A DNA stretch of 64,000 nucleotides from Clostridium transplantifaecale. GTDB lineage: Bacteria; Bacillota; Clostridia; Lachnospirales; Lachnospiraceae. Position numbers and translations under genes: made by a program. Positions 25,579-34,212 of the stretch are shown here, piece after piece (position 1 is the first letter of the stretch; every line of letters starts with the position of its first letter). Under the pieces are notes generated by a model that ran no database searches, had not been told where the DNA came from, and worked only from the letters and a program-made list of their open reading frames with translations. Location of the stretch: NCBI RefSeq assembly GCF_900626075.1, contig NZ_UYZY01000001.1:372001-436000 (forward strand). The letters are read 5' to 3'.

Positions 25579-26559
25579 ATGGCAGCGGAAGGGGAGAAGT
25601 ATAGAACAAGTATGGAAACCATTGAGAGAATCGAAGAATTAAAGCTTGAAATTGAGAAGCAGGAAAAGTTTATTGAAAACGAGAATGAGAAGACTGAGAA
25701 AGTAAAAACGTGCTGTGACAGGGTCGCCAGATTACTCTGTACATGGAGCACAAGGATTGCAGCGGAGATTACGCAGCAGAATTTCGAACAGATGATAGAG
25801 CTTCAGCCGGGAGAGATCGAGGAACAGAAAATAGAAGAGCTGGAGAAAGAAGTTCTGGAACTTTTACAGAAACAGTCGGAGAAGATGGAAACACTGGTCT
25901 TTAACAAAGAGATATGGCCGCATATTGACTGCAGAATGCGTGTGAATCTGGACGAGAGGCTCCGCGACGCTCAGTTTGAGCTGAAAGGAATTGAGAACAA
26001 GATGCTGGACGGCACCAGAGCACAGCTGCGTAAACGGGCGCTGCAGATGGAGGAGGCAAAGAACCTCTGCAGCCGCATGGAACAGGCGGTATTGTCTGTA
26101 GAGTCATGGGAGAAGCTGTTTCTGATGTTTATGGAGGATATGGAGATAAGACGCCAGTCGGGAATGGACGACACGTTTTACCTGATGGAGCGCGAAGATA
26201 TCCGCAGAAAGCTTCAGACCTGCTTTGAGTTTTCAGATGTAATCTGCCAGTCACTGGGAGAAATGTTATGTTCGTCAATCAGGGATTCCGTCAGCTGCTT
26301 AGGGAACTGTCTGATAGGGCACGGATTCCATTTTTCCAGAAATGTTTGGAGCAGGACCAAGACGACAGCCCTCTATACGGGTGATATCCGTTTGTCGGAT
26401 GAAATCACGGAGGAGATATCCAGATATGCGGCCGGAATTATGTTTATAGAAAAGCATCTGCATAATATTGAACTGGCGGATGAAAAAATCAAAAAATTCC
26501 GGGCGGAGCTGGGACGCCTGACCGATCAGGCCAAGGAAACTGGGAAACTGGTAGTTTGA
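25579..26559 (+). CDS. Coiled-coil protein of unknown function under c-di-GMP riboswitch control
   Basis: Encodes 326 aa from the ATG at 25579, or 315 aa from the ATG at 25612; neither has an ideal ribosome site (GGGGAGAAG lies 15 bases before the second). No family is recognised. Residues ~10-50 are strongly charged and heptad-like (ERIEELKLEIEKQEKFIENENEKTEK), and further coiled-coil stretches occur near 75-105 and 140-175 and at the C-terminus (EKIKKFRAELGRLTDQAKETG). No signal peptide or membrane helix is seen. The riboswitch and terminator directly upstream imply that the protein level follows c-di-GMP, so a role in surface, motility or biofilm behaviour is possible but not shown. Confidence 0.75.
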   Translation: MAAEGEKYRTSMETIERIEELKLEIEKQEKFIENENEKTEKVKTCCDRVARLLCTWSTRIAAEITQQNFEQMIELQPGEIEEQKIEELEKEVLELLQKQSEKMETLVFNKEIWPHIDCRMRVNLDERLRDAQFELKGIENKMLDGTRAQLRKRALQMEEAKNLCSRMEQAVLSVESWEKLFLMFMEDMEIRRQSGMDDTFYLMEREDIRRKLQTCFEFSDVICQSLGEMLCSSIRDSVSCLGNCLIGHGFHFSRNVWSRTKTTALYTGDIRLSDEITEEISRYAAGIMFIEKHLHNIELADEKIKKFRAELGRLTDQAKETGKLVV

Positions 26560-26610
26560 GCAGATTCAGATTCAGGGAATCCATACTTATAGTTCAATAA
26601 TGATATAAAA

Positions 26611-26655
26611 AAGAAGTCCGACGATGAAGAAATTTCATGCCGGACTTCTTTTGCG
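26611..26655. terminator. Bidirectional terminator between the coiled-coil gene and the PfkB kinase
   Basis: AAGAAGTCCG (26611-26620) pairs with CGGACTTCTT (26641-26650); T-rich tracts follow on both strands (CTTCTTTTGCG on plus, CTTCTTTTTTATA on minus). The flanking genes converge here. Confidence 0.85.
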
Positions 26656-26693
26656 TTCGTTTCCAGTAAAATCTGACAGAAGAGAACCGGCCA

Positions 26694-27671
26694 TCACGCA
26701 TGGAACAGACGGTCAAATTCTTCTTTTGTCAGTGACGCCCCCTTTACCCCCACTACGGCTGAGGCGGCGGTGTTGGCAATGCAGATCGCTTCCTTAAGGT
26801 TTCTGCCTATGCTCAGGGAGGCCATAACCGCCCCGATATGGGAATCGCCGGCTCCTATGGTATCTACGACCGCAGAAGGAATTCCGTCCACATAATAGGA
26901 ATTTCCAGTCCTCTCCCGGCAATAAGTTCCCTTTTCTCCCAATGTGATAATTACGGTGTTGGAGGTGAGGGAGAAAAGCGTTTCTGCGGCTTCTTCAACA
27001 GAGCCGCAGCCGCTCAGGCTCTTTGCCTCAGGTTCATTGATATGAAGCACGGGATGAAGCGCATAAAGCCGTTTGGTCTTTTCGGAACTGATCCGTACTC
27101 CTCTTGGCCCCGGGGCGTAGAATAGTTCCCTTTCCGGTTGGCTTTCCAGATATTCGATCAGTTCAATTCCCGTCGGTTCCTCAATCTCCAGGCCGCAGAC
27201 ATAGACCATGTCATAGACGGTTTGACGGAATTCTTCCATCCATTTTTTCCGGAAGGTGTACTCCGCGCCATGGTATGACATAAAGGTCCGTTCGCCGCTC
27301 GCCTCCACGAGACAGTAGCAGCAGCCGTTTTCACAATCGGGGACATGGACGGCGACGGGAAAACCGTTCCTTTCCAGTTCCCTTGCGACATAATCTCCGT
27401 AAAAGCCGGTTCCAACGGGAGAAATCAGGGTTAAGGGTGCGTTGAAGAGTTTGATCATGGACGCAACATTATAAGCGCAGCCGCCCAGAGCCAGGGACTG
27501 GCTGCTGGGGTGGATATCTTCTTCCGTTTTAGGAAGGTGATCGATATTTATGATAATGTCGACACAGGTTGAACCGATAACCATAATGTTTTTCGGCTGG
27601 TAGTCTGTGTCACGTACCGCACTGCCGGTTGATATTGCTTCACCGTTAAGGGATTCTGCATCGTGAGCCAA
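26694..27671 (-). CDS. PfkB/ribokinase-family sugar or nucleoside kinase
   Basis: Encodes 325 aa. Ribokinase-family enzymes phosphorylate sugars or nucleosides with ATP. The N-terminal PfkB signature region reads MVIGSTCVDIIINIDHLP and LALGGCAYNVASMIKLF; the C-terminal signature with the catalytic aspartate is VVDTIGAGDSHIGAVMASL, with His in place of the more usual Phe after the Asp-Ser. The start is TTG at 27671, eight bases after GGAGG; no ATG gives the full N-terminus with a ribosome site. The first ~25 residues precede the usual start of the fold. The substrate cannot be told from sequence, and no transporter is adjacent. Confidence 0.88.
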   Translation of the reverse strand: MAHDAESLNGEAISTGSAVRDTDYQPKNIMVIGSTCVDIIINIDHLPKTEEDIHPSSQSLALGGCAYNVASMIKLFNAPLTLISPVGTGFYGDYVARELERNGFPVAVHVPDCENGCCYCLVEASGERTFMSYHGAEYTFRKKWMEEFRQTVYDMVYVCGLEIEEPTGIELIEYLESQPERELFYAPGPRGVRISSEKTKRLYALHPVLHINEPEAKSLSGCGSVEEAAETLFSLTSNTVIITLGEKGTYCRERTGNSYYVDGIPSAVVDTIGAGDSHIGAVMASLSIGRNLKEAICIANTAASAVVGVKGASLTKEEFDRLFHA

Positions 27672-27875
27672 TTGAAAAACCTCCGTTCTTTTATTGTTTC
27701 TATTTTAACAGTATAGCATAATAATTCAGGAAAACCGACAAATTTTTTACCATTTCCATTAAAATATGATAGACTTATAAAAGAAAAACAGGGGCAGAAA
27801 ACGGCGGTGCCGGAAAGAACGCCAAGGGGAAAATATAGTAAGAATAAAAAGATTGATAAAATCCGGAGGTATAAA

Positions 27876-29315
27876 ATGGATAAGACACTTCAATGCGAAG
27901 CACAATATCAAAAGATGGACGGCAGTAACGGAAACTGTAACGCCGGAAACGATCCTTACGCCAGGATTACTGAAATTGGGGATAACATACAGGAAAAACT
28001 GGTCAGGATCCGGAGGGATTTCCACAAACATCCAGAAACCGCATGGCTTGAGATGAGGACATCGGCGGTAATTGCCGAAAAACTGACACAGCTGGGTTAT
28101 GAGGTTCTGACCGGAAAAGACGTATGCAGGGAGGGGAAACGGCTGGCTGTCCCTGACAGGGAGATTCTGGAGGAACATTACAGGAGGGTAAAGGCCGAAG
28201 CGACAATCGAGAGAAAGAGAAAGGAGGATGAGGGACTGGAAATTCCCGGCTATCCGGAATATCTTACAAGTGAGATGGAGCAGGGATATACCGGAGTAGT
28301 CGGAATCCTTCGGTGTGGGGACGGACCCGTCGTTGCGCTGCGGTTTGACATCGATGCACTGCCTATGGAAGAGGATGCATCGGAGGAACACCGGCCGTTC
28401 CGGGAGGGTTTTGCCTCTGTAAACCGTAAAATGATGCATGCCTGCGGCCATGACTGTCATGCGGCTATCGGCCTTGGCACGGCGGAAATCCTGGCTTCGA
28501 TGCGAGAACAGCTTCATGGAACGGTAAAGCTTCTGTTCCAGCCGGGTGAAGAAGGGGTCAGGGGAGCGAATGCCATGGTGGCGGCCGGCCATCTGGACGG
28601 GGTGGACTATTTTGCCGGAACCCATGTGGCTCCTGATAATACGGAAGATGACGGTGATGTGACGCCCGGAACCTACGGTTCCCTGGCCACATGCAAGTAT
28701 GATGTCCGTTTCACAGGAGAATCCGCCCATGCGGGAGGATTTCCTGAGAAGGGGAGGAATGCCGTCCTGGCTGCAGCCCATGCAGTGGTTGGCCTGTCCG
28801 GAATTGCGCGCCACAGCGGGGGAATAACCAGGGTCAACGTCGGCATGATTCAGGGCGGCACGAGCAGCAATGTGGTTGCGGATGAGGCTATGATTTCCAT
28901 GGAAATCCGCGGTGAGACGACGGAGATCAACGGCTATATGGATCAGAGAGCCCGGGAAATCTGCCGGGCGGCGGCAATGATGGAGGGCTGTACCTGTGAG
29001 ATGACACTGATGGGGCATGCTCCTTCCCAGGTGAGTGATATTCCGTTTATAGAGAGAATCGCCGGTGTGGTGAGGGAGCATCTGCCTCAGTATTCGGTCA
29101 GCAGCATACCAAATGCAAAAAATTGGGGCAGTGAAGATATCGGATTTATGATGAACCGTGTTCAGGAACAGGGAGGGCAGGCTGTTTACATGAGAACCAC
29201 CACCGCAATGGCCTCTTTGCAGCATACGGCTCTGTTCGATGTGGACGAGGCGGTTCTGAAAAAGGGGGCGGTGGTCTTTGCGTCAATCGTCTATGATTTG
29301 CTGGGACAAAGCTGA
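27876..29315 (+). CDS. M20D amidohydrolase, AbgA-like (aminobenzoyl-glutamate hydrolase type)
   Basis: Encodes about 479 aa. Metal ligands are seen in MMHACGHDCHAAIGLG, FQPGEEGVRGA, THVAPDN and the distal LQHTALFD region. The RFDIDALPMEED sequence and an insertion of ~60 residues before it (CREGKRLAVPDREILEEHYRRVKAEATIERKRKE) resemble AbgA/AbgB-type hydrolases, which cleave p-aminobenzoyl-glutamate, more than the IAA-amino-acid or N-acetyl-diaminopimelate branches. The ATG at 27876 has CCGGAGGT upstream; a 23-residue upstream extension is possible but has no site. It is divergent from the kinase gene and monocistronic as far as can be seen. Confidence 0.88.
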   Translation: MDKTLQCEAQYQKMDGSNGNCNAGNDPYARITEIGDNIQEKLVRIRRDFHKHPETAWLEMRTSAVIAEKLTQLGYEVLTGKDVCREGKRLAVPDREILEEHYRRVKAEATIERKRKEDEGLEIPGYPEYLTSEMEQGYTGVVGILRCGDGPVVALRFDIDALPMEEDASEEHRPFREGFASVNRKMMHACGHDCHAAIGLGTAEILASMREQLHGTVKLLFQPGEEGVRGANAMVAAGHLDGVDYFAGTHVAPDNTEDDGDVTPGTYGSLATCKYDVRFTGESAHAGGFPEKGRNAVLAAAHAVVGLSGIARHSGGITRVNVGMIQGGTSSNVVADEAMISMEIRGETTEINGYMDQRAREICRAAAMMEGCTCEMTLMGHAPSQVSDIPFIERIAGVVREHLPQYSVSSIPNAKNWGSEDIGFMMNRVQEQGGQAVYMRTTTAMASLQHTALFDVDEAVLKKGAVVFASIVYDLLGQS

Positions 29316-29439
29316 ATCACCAGAGGGTAACAACGGATCGGCAATAACGGAGGGAAATAAATAGAATAGCACCTCATGGAATATACAGAATGATGAAGGA
29401 TATAGAAAACGGAATATATAATAGAAAGGAAAAACAAAT

Positions 29440-29892
29440 ATGCTGGAAACAGGAACAAAAGCACCCGAATTTAAACTTTTAAACCAGGAAGGGAAGGAAG
29501 TTTCCCTGGCCGATTATAAGGGAAAGAAAGTAATCCTCTATTTCTACAGTAAGGACAACACGGCAGGCTGCACGAAGCAGGCATGTTCCTTTGCAGAACT
29601 TTATCCGGATTTCAGGGAGAAGAATGCAGAGGTAATCGGAATCAGTAAAGACACGGTGGAATCACACAGGAAATTTGCCGAAAAGTACGGACTGCCCTTT
29701 ACGATTCTTGCCGATCCGGAGCGGATTGCCATTGAGGCTTACGATGTGTGGAAAGAAAAGAATATGTACGGCAAAAAGGTGATGGGCGTGGTGAGGACCA
29801 CATATCTGATCGATGAGGACGGGATTATTGAAAAAGCATTCACGAAGGTGAAAGCAGCGGATAACGCGAAACAGATGGCAGCGGAAGTTTAA
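29440..29892 (+). CDS. bcp: Thioredoxin-dependent thiol peroxidase (Bcp/PrxQ)
   Basis: Encodes 150 aa, normal for Bcp. It reduces hydrogen and organic peroxides. The peroxidatic Cys44 and resolving Cys49 lie in KDNTAGCTKQACSF, five apart as in the two-cysteine PrxQ type. The thioredoxin fold motifs FYSKDNTAGCT and VVRTTYLIDEDG are conserved. The start follows GAAAGGAAAAAC. Confidence 0.95.
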   Translation: MLETGTKAPEFKLLNQEGKEVSLADYKGKKVILYFYSKDNTAGCTKQACSFAELYPDFREKNAEVIGISKDTVESHRKFAEKYGLPFTILADPERIAIEAYDVWKEKNMYGKKVMGVVRTTYLIDEDGIIEKAFTKVKAADNAKQMAAEV

Positions 29893-29940
29893 TGCCGCCG
29901 TCCGGTTACTGCCCCTGTTTCTAAAAAATGCAAAAACTGC

Positions 29941-29969
29941 TTGCATTACTCCTGAAGCAGCAGTAGAAT
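29941..29969 (+). promoter_or_regulatory. Predicted promoter of the MATE transporter
   Basis: TTGCAT (29941-29946), 17 bases, TAGAAT (29964-29969). An imperfect CTGCTT/AAGCAG inverted repeat (29937-29960) overlaps it and could bind a regulator. Confidence 0.45.
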
Positions 29970-30034
29970 ATGAGATTGGCTGGGAAAACCGGCCCTGAAT
30001 TTTATGATGCGAACACAGGAAAGGAAAGCAGATT

Positions 30035-31393
30035 ATGAAGAAGTCTTATGAAATGGATATGTGCAGCGGCCCGATTTTGAAGAAGGTGCTGTCATTTTCC
30101 GTACCGCTTATGCTGTCGGGAGTCCTTCAGCTCCTGTTTAATGCGGCCGACGTTATTGTGGTGGGCCGCTTTGCAGGCAGCCAGTCACTGGCGGCGGTTG
30201 GTTCTACCACAGCTTTGATTAACCTTCTAATTAATATATTTATCGGACTGTCAATAGGAGCGAATGTTCTGGTGGCCCGTTATTATGGGGCAAAGAGTGA
30301 GAAAGATGTCAGTGAGACGGTACATACGGCTGTAGCCATCAGCCTGGTGAGCGGAGCGATTCTCGTATTCCTCGGTCTCTTCACCTCCAGATTTATGCTG
30401 GAGCTGATGGGAACTCCGGAGGATGTTATTGAAAAATCCGTGATATATATGAAGATATATTTTGCAGGAATGCCGGTCGTGATGGCTTACAATTTCGGCA
30501 GCGCAATTCTGAGAGCGGTGGGCGATACAAAGAGGCCCTTATACTTCCTCACGCTGGCAGGTGTTGTTAACATCGTGCTGAACCTGTTCTTTGTCATCAA
30601 GCTTCACATGGACGTGGCGGGAGTTGCGCTGGCTACGGTCATATCTCAGTGTGTTTCGGCGGGCCTTGTATTAAAATGCCTGGCACAGTCGGACGGACCG
30701 CTCAAACTGCACCTTAAGAAACTGAAAATTGACAAGAGAAAAACTCTTTTGATTATGAAGATTGGTCTTCCGGCTGGAATGCAGGGCGCAATTTTCTCGA
30801 TTTCCAACGTTTTAATCCAGTCCTCTGTCAACTCCTTTGGTTCGATTGCCATGGCGGGTAATACGGCTTCGGCTAATATCGAAGGCTTTGTGTATACGGC
30901 AATGAATGCTCTGTATCAGACAAACCTGAGCTTTACGAGCCAGAATATCGGCGCCAGGATGTATACCCGTGTAAACAAGATTCTTTACGTCTGCCTCGGC
31001 ACGGTGACCGCCGTGGGAATGGTCCTCGGTTTTGCCGCTGTAATCGGCGGCACGGATCTGCTGAAGATTTATTCCTCCGATCCGGAAGTTATCTCCTACG
31101 GTATGTTAAGGATGTCCATAATTTGTACCACCTATTTTATCTGCGGCTGGATGGATACTCTGGTCGGCAGTCTGAGGGGGATGGGATATTCCATTCTTCC
31201 AATGGTCGTCTCGCTCACGGGAGCCTGCGGCCTGCGTGTGATATGGATATTCACCATATTTGCCTATCACCATACACTTTTTTCGCTGTATATATCATAT
31301 CCCATTTCATGGCTGATCACGGCTGTTGCCCATATGATCTGTTACAGGAAAATATATAAAAAGGTGCCGAAGAAAGACGGAGTCATAGTCTGA
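30035..31393 (+). CDS. MATE-family multidrug efflux transporter
   Basis: Encodes 452 aa with about twelve membrane helices in two related halves. MATE proteins export drugs or metabolites in exchange for sodium or protons. Conserved patterns include SVPLMLSGVLQLLFNAADVIVVGRFAGSQSLAAVG in helix 1-2 and the matching SISNVLIQSSVNSFGSIAMAGNTASANIEGF in the second half. This belongs to the NorM/DinF-like branch common in Lachnospiraceae. The substrate is unknown. GGAAAGGAAAGC precedes the ATG. Confidence 0.93.
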   Translation: MKKSYEMDMCSGPILKKVLSFSVPLMLSGVLQLLFNAADVIVVGRFAGSQSLAAVGSTTALINLLINIFIGLSIGANVLVARYYGAKSEKDVSETVHTAVAISLVSGAILVFLGLFTSRFMLELMGTPEDVIEKSVIYMKIYFAGMPVVMAYNFGSAILRAVGDTKRPLYFLTLAGVVNIVLNLFFVIKLHMDVAGVALATVISQCVSAGLVLKCLAQSDGPLKLHLKKLKIDKRKTLLIMKIGLPAGMQGAIFSISNVLIQSSVNSFGSIAMAGNTASANIEGFVYTAMNALYQTNLSFTSQNIGARMYTRVNKILYVCLGTVTAVGMVLGFAAVIGGTDLLKIYSSDPEVISYGMLRMSIICTTYFICGWMDTLVGSLRGMGYSILPMVVSLTGACGLRVIWIFTIFAYHHTLFSLYISYPISWLITAVAHMICYRKIYKKVPKKDGVIV

Positions 31394-31415
31394 TTGGCTA
31401 TCGATTCCATTGAGT

Positions 31416-31643
31416 CTATAAAATAATGCCGTCATCGCCTTCACGCACGAACTCCATGATCTCCCCAGGCTGACAGTTCAGGACGTCGCAGATGGCGTTC
31501 AGTGTGCTGAAGCGGATAGCACTTATTTTTCCTGTTTTTATTTTAGAAAGGTTGACGTTGGATACGCCAACCTTTTCTGATAATTCATTCAGAGATATCT
31601 TACGATCTGCCATAACTCTGTCAAGGCGCAGTATAATTGCCAT
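31416..31643 (-). CDS. Small XRE-family (YozG-like) helix-turn-helix regulator
   Basis: Encodes 75 aa. It is a single XRE DNA-binding domain: LDRVMADRKISLNELSEKVGVSNVNLSKIKTGKISAIRFSTLNAICDVLNCQPGEIMEF. Such stand-alone domains are often encoded beside a membrane protein they regulate. It converges on the MATE gene (22-base gap). AAGGAGG is well placed before the ATG. Confidence 0.92.
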   Translation of the reverse strand: MAIILRLDRVMADRKISLNELSEKVGVSNVNLSKIKTGKISAIRFSTLNAICDVLNCQPGEIMEFVREGDDGIIL

Positions 31644-31971
31644 CTTTTTACCTCCTTATAATGTTTCGTCCGATTCTTGCTGAAGCTCTTATTTTGTAAA
31701 GCGAAAAGTTATCTTTATAAATTACAATTGAATATGGGTAATGACACTCATGGGATTGCATCCCGAAGATTCCTGTTTCACTCTAAAACGCGTTCCGCTG
31801 TGAATATAAAGTCGCATTATGTAGAATCTGTAAATTTCGGAAAGAACAACTTCTATTATTGTCGGAATGGTGGACAACAAAACCGTTTGATGCTAAGATA
31901 AAATAATGGCAACGGTTCGGAAGATACCGAATTGTTATAAATTACGTACGAAAGTAAAAGGAAGTGAGACG
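31644..31971 (+). other. Intergenic region before the EAL/GGDEF genes
   Basis: About 330 bases between the divergent XRE gene and the phosphodiesterase gene. It is AT-rich; a 74-codon frame at 31677-31901 has no ribosome site and no recognisable protein pattern and was not called. No riboswitch was recognised. AAAAGGAAGTGAG just before 31972 is the probable ribosome site. Confidence 0.4.
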
Positions 31972-34212
31972 TTGAGAGAAGAATTCAGAAGCAGACAGAA
32001 AAGAGGGCTTGATATCATAAGAAGGTATCAGTGGACAATCAATGAAATACTGACAATGGAGATGCCAGAATCCTTCGTTTATTTCAGCGATCCGGAAACA
32101 TACGAAGTACTCTATATCAGTGACGAGAAATTTATCGCCGAGGAATTGAAACGCGATCATTACCAGGGTGAAAAATGCTATGAGGTTTTTCAGGGACGTT
32201 CCACCCCCTGTCCGTTCTGCACGAATCATCTTCTCAGTAAGGATCATTATTACATCTGGACGCGTCACAATCCATTTCTGAACAACGACTATATTCTAAA
32301 AGATAAATTTGTGGATTTGGACGGGCGTACCGTCCGTATGGAGATTGCAACGGCGCTAAAGGGACATGACGCTGTTTTAAGCGCCCTGGAGGAGAGCTTT
32401 GAAAGCCAGAATATACTGATGAACTGCATACAGCCTATGCTTGACGAAGCGGATCAATTGGTAGCGCAGAGACGGATTATGGACAATATCTGTCCTTTCT
32501 TTGGCGCGGAGTGGGGAACCATCCACAGCTGCGGAGATTATCCAACCCTTGTCGAGTGGGGCAGCAGGCCGGGAAGCAAGCGGAACATCGGAAAACGGCC
32601 GTCCGTTTACATGAAGGAATGCAGGAAACGCTTGAACAGCTCTTCTCAGATACTGATTATGGACACGGAGAGTATCAGGGAGACAGATCCTGAGAATTAC
32701 GAGTTTTTGAAAGAGGAAGGAATCACCTCCCTTTGCTGTACACCCATTTTTACTGGGAAAGAGCTGTCAGGCATGATTACCATCGGAAATTTTACAAAGC
32801 GTCGGACCGATATAACAATGCTTTTTACACTGGCATTCTATATCGCTTCCCTGATGCAGAGAGATGAGCTTTACCGGAAAAAACTGCGTCTTGAGTATTA
32901 CGATGTGCTGACGGGCAGCCTCAACCTCGAAGGTTTCAGGAGGGAAGCAAGCGTGCTCTTTGCAGCGGCGGCGCCGTCGGAGTATTCGGTATGGTACTGT
33001 GATATCAAGAATTTTAAATACATTAATGATCTGTTCGGTTTCAATACGGGAAACAGAATCTTGAAATACTGGGCAACCTGCCTGAAAGAGAACTGCCGGG
33101 AAGGGGAGATATTCTGCCGTGTCAGCGATGATAACTTCGCGTTTTTGTGGAAACGCGATGAGGCGGAAAAACTTCAGGAGAGGTTTGAGAAGCTTGTAGA
33201 AAAACTGGCTTCATTCACGCCGTTTAAGGAAAAAAACTACCAGGTAGAGGTCAACAGCGGCGTTTTTATTCCGGAGTCTTCTTGTAATATGGATATGGAC
33301 GAACTGCTAAACCGTGCCAATATGGCACAGAAGTCAGTGAAGAACCTGAGGGGAAGCAGGCCCGGCTTTTTTACCGAGGAGCTGAGGATTAAAGTCCTGA
33401 ACGAGATACAGATGGAATCTGAGATGAGGGCGGCTCTTACGAACGGAGAGTTTGTGCTCTACTTACAGCCGCAGACACCGCTTCGGAGGGTGAGCGGACA
33501 GAAGCAGCACCGGGCAGAGGCTCTGGTGCGCTGGATTCGCGATGGACGGATTTATGCGATGCCGGATGATTTTATCGGACTGTTTGAGAAAAACGGCATG
33601 ATAGCCAGCCTGGATCAGTATCTCTATGAGAAAATCTGCAGCCTGATCAACCGGATGAAAAAGAGCGGGATGCCTTCTGTCTGCATTGCAGTTAATGTGT
33701 CGAGGCATACGATGATTCAACCCGAGTTTGTGGAAACTTATATTGCGATCAGGGATAAATATCAGATAGAGAATGATGAACTGGAACTGGAATTCACGGA
33801 GAGCATTGCCGTGGAGGACTTGGAAATGATGCAGCAGGTTTTGAAAAAGCTGAAAAAAGCAGGCTTCATCTGCGCCATGGATGATTTTGGGACGGGGTAC
33901 TCATCCCTGAATGTACTCCAGGTGCTTCCTCTTGATATTCTGAAGCTGGATCGGGGATTTCTGGCTTCGGAAGGGGAAGATGTCCGCAGGCAGATCGTGG
34001 TTGAGAGCGTGCTGCAGATGGCAAAACGGTTGAACATGCTGACAATTGTGGAGGGTGTGGAAAGCAGGGAGCAATTGCATCTGCTGGAGAGACTGGACTG
34101 CGACTATCTACAGGGATTTTTAGTGTCACCGCCTTTATCAGAAGACGAGTATAGAAGTTTTATAAAGGAGGAGGAGATACATGGAGGAGAAAGTGAAATA
34201 CAGCAGATATAG
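31972..34212 (+). CDS. c-di-GMP phosphodiesterase with degenerate GGDEF and intact EAL domain
   Basis: Encodes about 746 aa; no membrane helix is seen. The N-terminal ~110 residues look PAS-like (ESFVYFSDPETYEVLYISDEKF with a CPFC pair), followed by a GAF-like region (~150-300). The GGDEF domain (~315-470) has SDDNF where the active GGDEF motif should be, so it is catalytically dead. The EAL domain has EALVRW, NVSRHTM, LEFTES, DDFGTGYSSL and KLDRGFL, so hydrolysis of c-di-GMP is expected. The start is taken as TTG at 31972 with a strong AAAGGAAGTGAG site; an ATG at 31906 in frame has none. It overlaps the following cyclase gene by 32 bases. Confidence 0.9.
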   Translation: MREEFRSRQKRGLDIIRRYQWTINEILTMEMPESFVYFSDPETYEVLYISDEKFIAEELKRDHYQGEKCYEVFQGRSTPCPFCTNHLLSKDHYYIWTRHNPFLNNDYILKDKFVDLDGRTVRMEIATALKGHDAVLSALEESFESQNILMNCIQPMLDEADQLVAQRRIMDNICPFFGAEWGTIHSCGDYPTLVEWGSRPGSKRNIGKRPSVYMKECRKRLNSSSQILIMDTESIRETDPENYEFLKEEGITSLCCTPIFTGKELSGMITIGNFTKRRTDITMLFTLAFYIASLMQRDELYRKKLRLEYYDVLTGSLNLEGFRREASVLFAAAAPSEYSVWYCDIKNFKYINDLFGFNTGNRILKYWATCLKENCREGEIFCRVSDDNFAFLWKRDEAEKLQERFEKLVEKLASFTPFKEKNYQVEVNSGVFIPESSCNMDMDELLNRANMAQKSVKNLRGSRPGFFTEELRIKVLNEIQMESEMRAALTNGEFVLYLQPQTPLRRVSGQKQHRAEALVRWIRDGRIYAMPDDFIGLFEKNGMIASLDQYLYEKICSLINRMKKSGMPSVCIAVNVSRHTMIQPEFVETYIAIRDKYQIENDELELEFTESIAVEDLEMMQQVLKKLKKAGFICAMDDFGTGYSSLNVLQVLPLDILKLDRGFLASEGEDVRRQIVVESVLQMAKRLNMLTIVEGVESREQLHLLERLDCDYLQGFLVSPPLSEDEYRSFIKEEEIHGGESEIQQI

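Noticed and set aside
27759-29225. 488-codon minus-strand frame opposite the AbgA-like hydrolase
   Set aside because: Fully antisense to a well-supported enzyme gene; Cys/His/Arg/Ser-rich shadow typical of codon-position bias.
31677-31901. 74-codon frame before the phosphodiesterase gene
   Set aside because: No ribosome site, no conserved pattern, and the region looks like a normal promoter gap.
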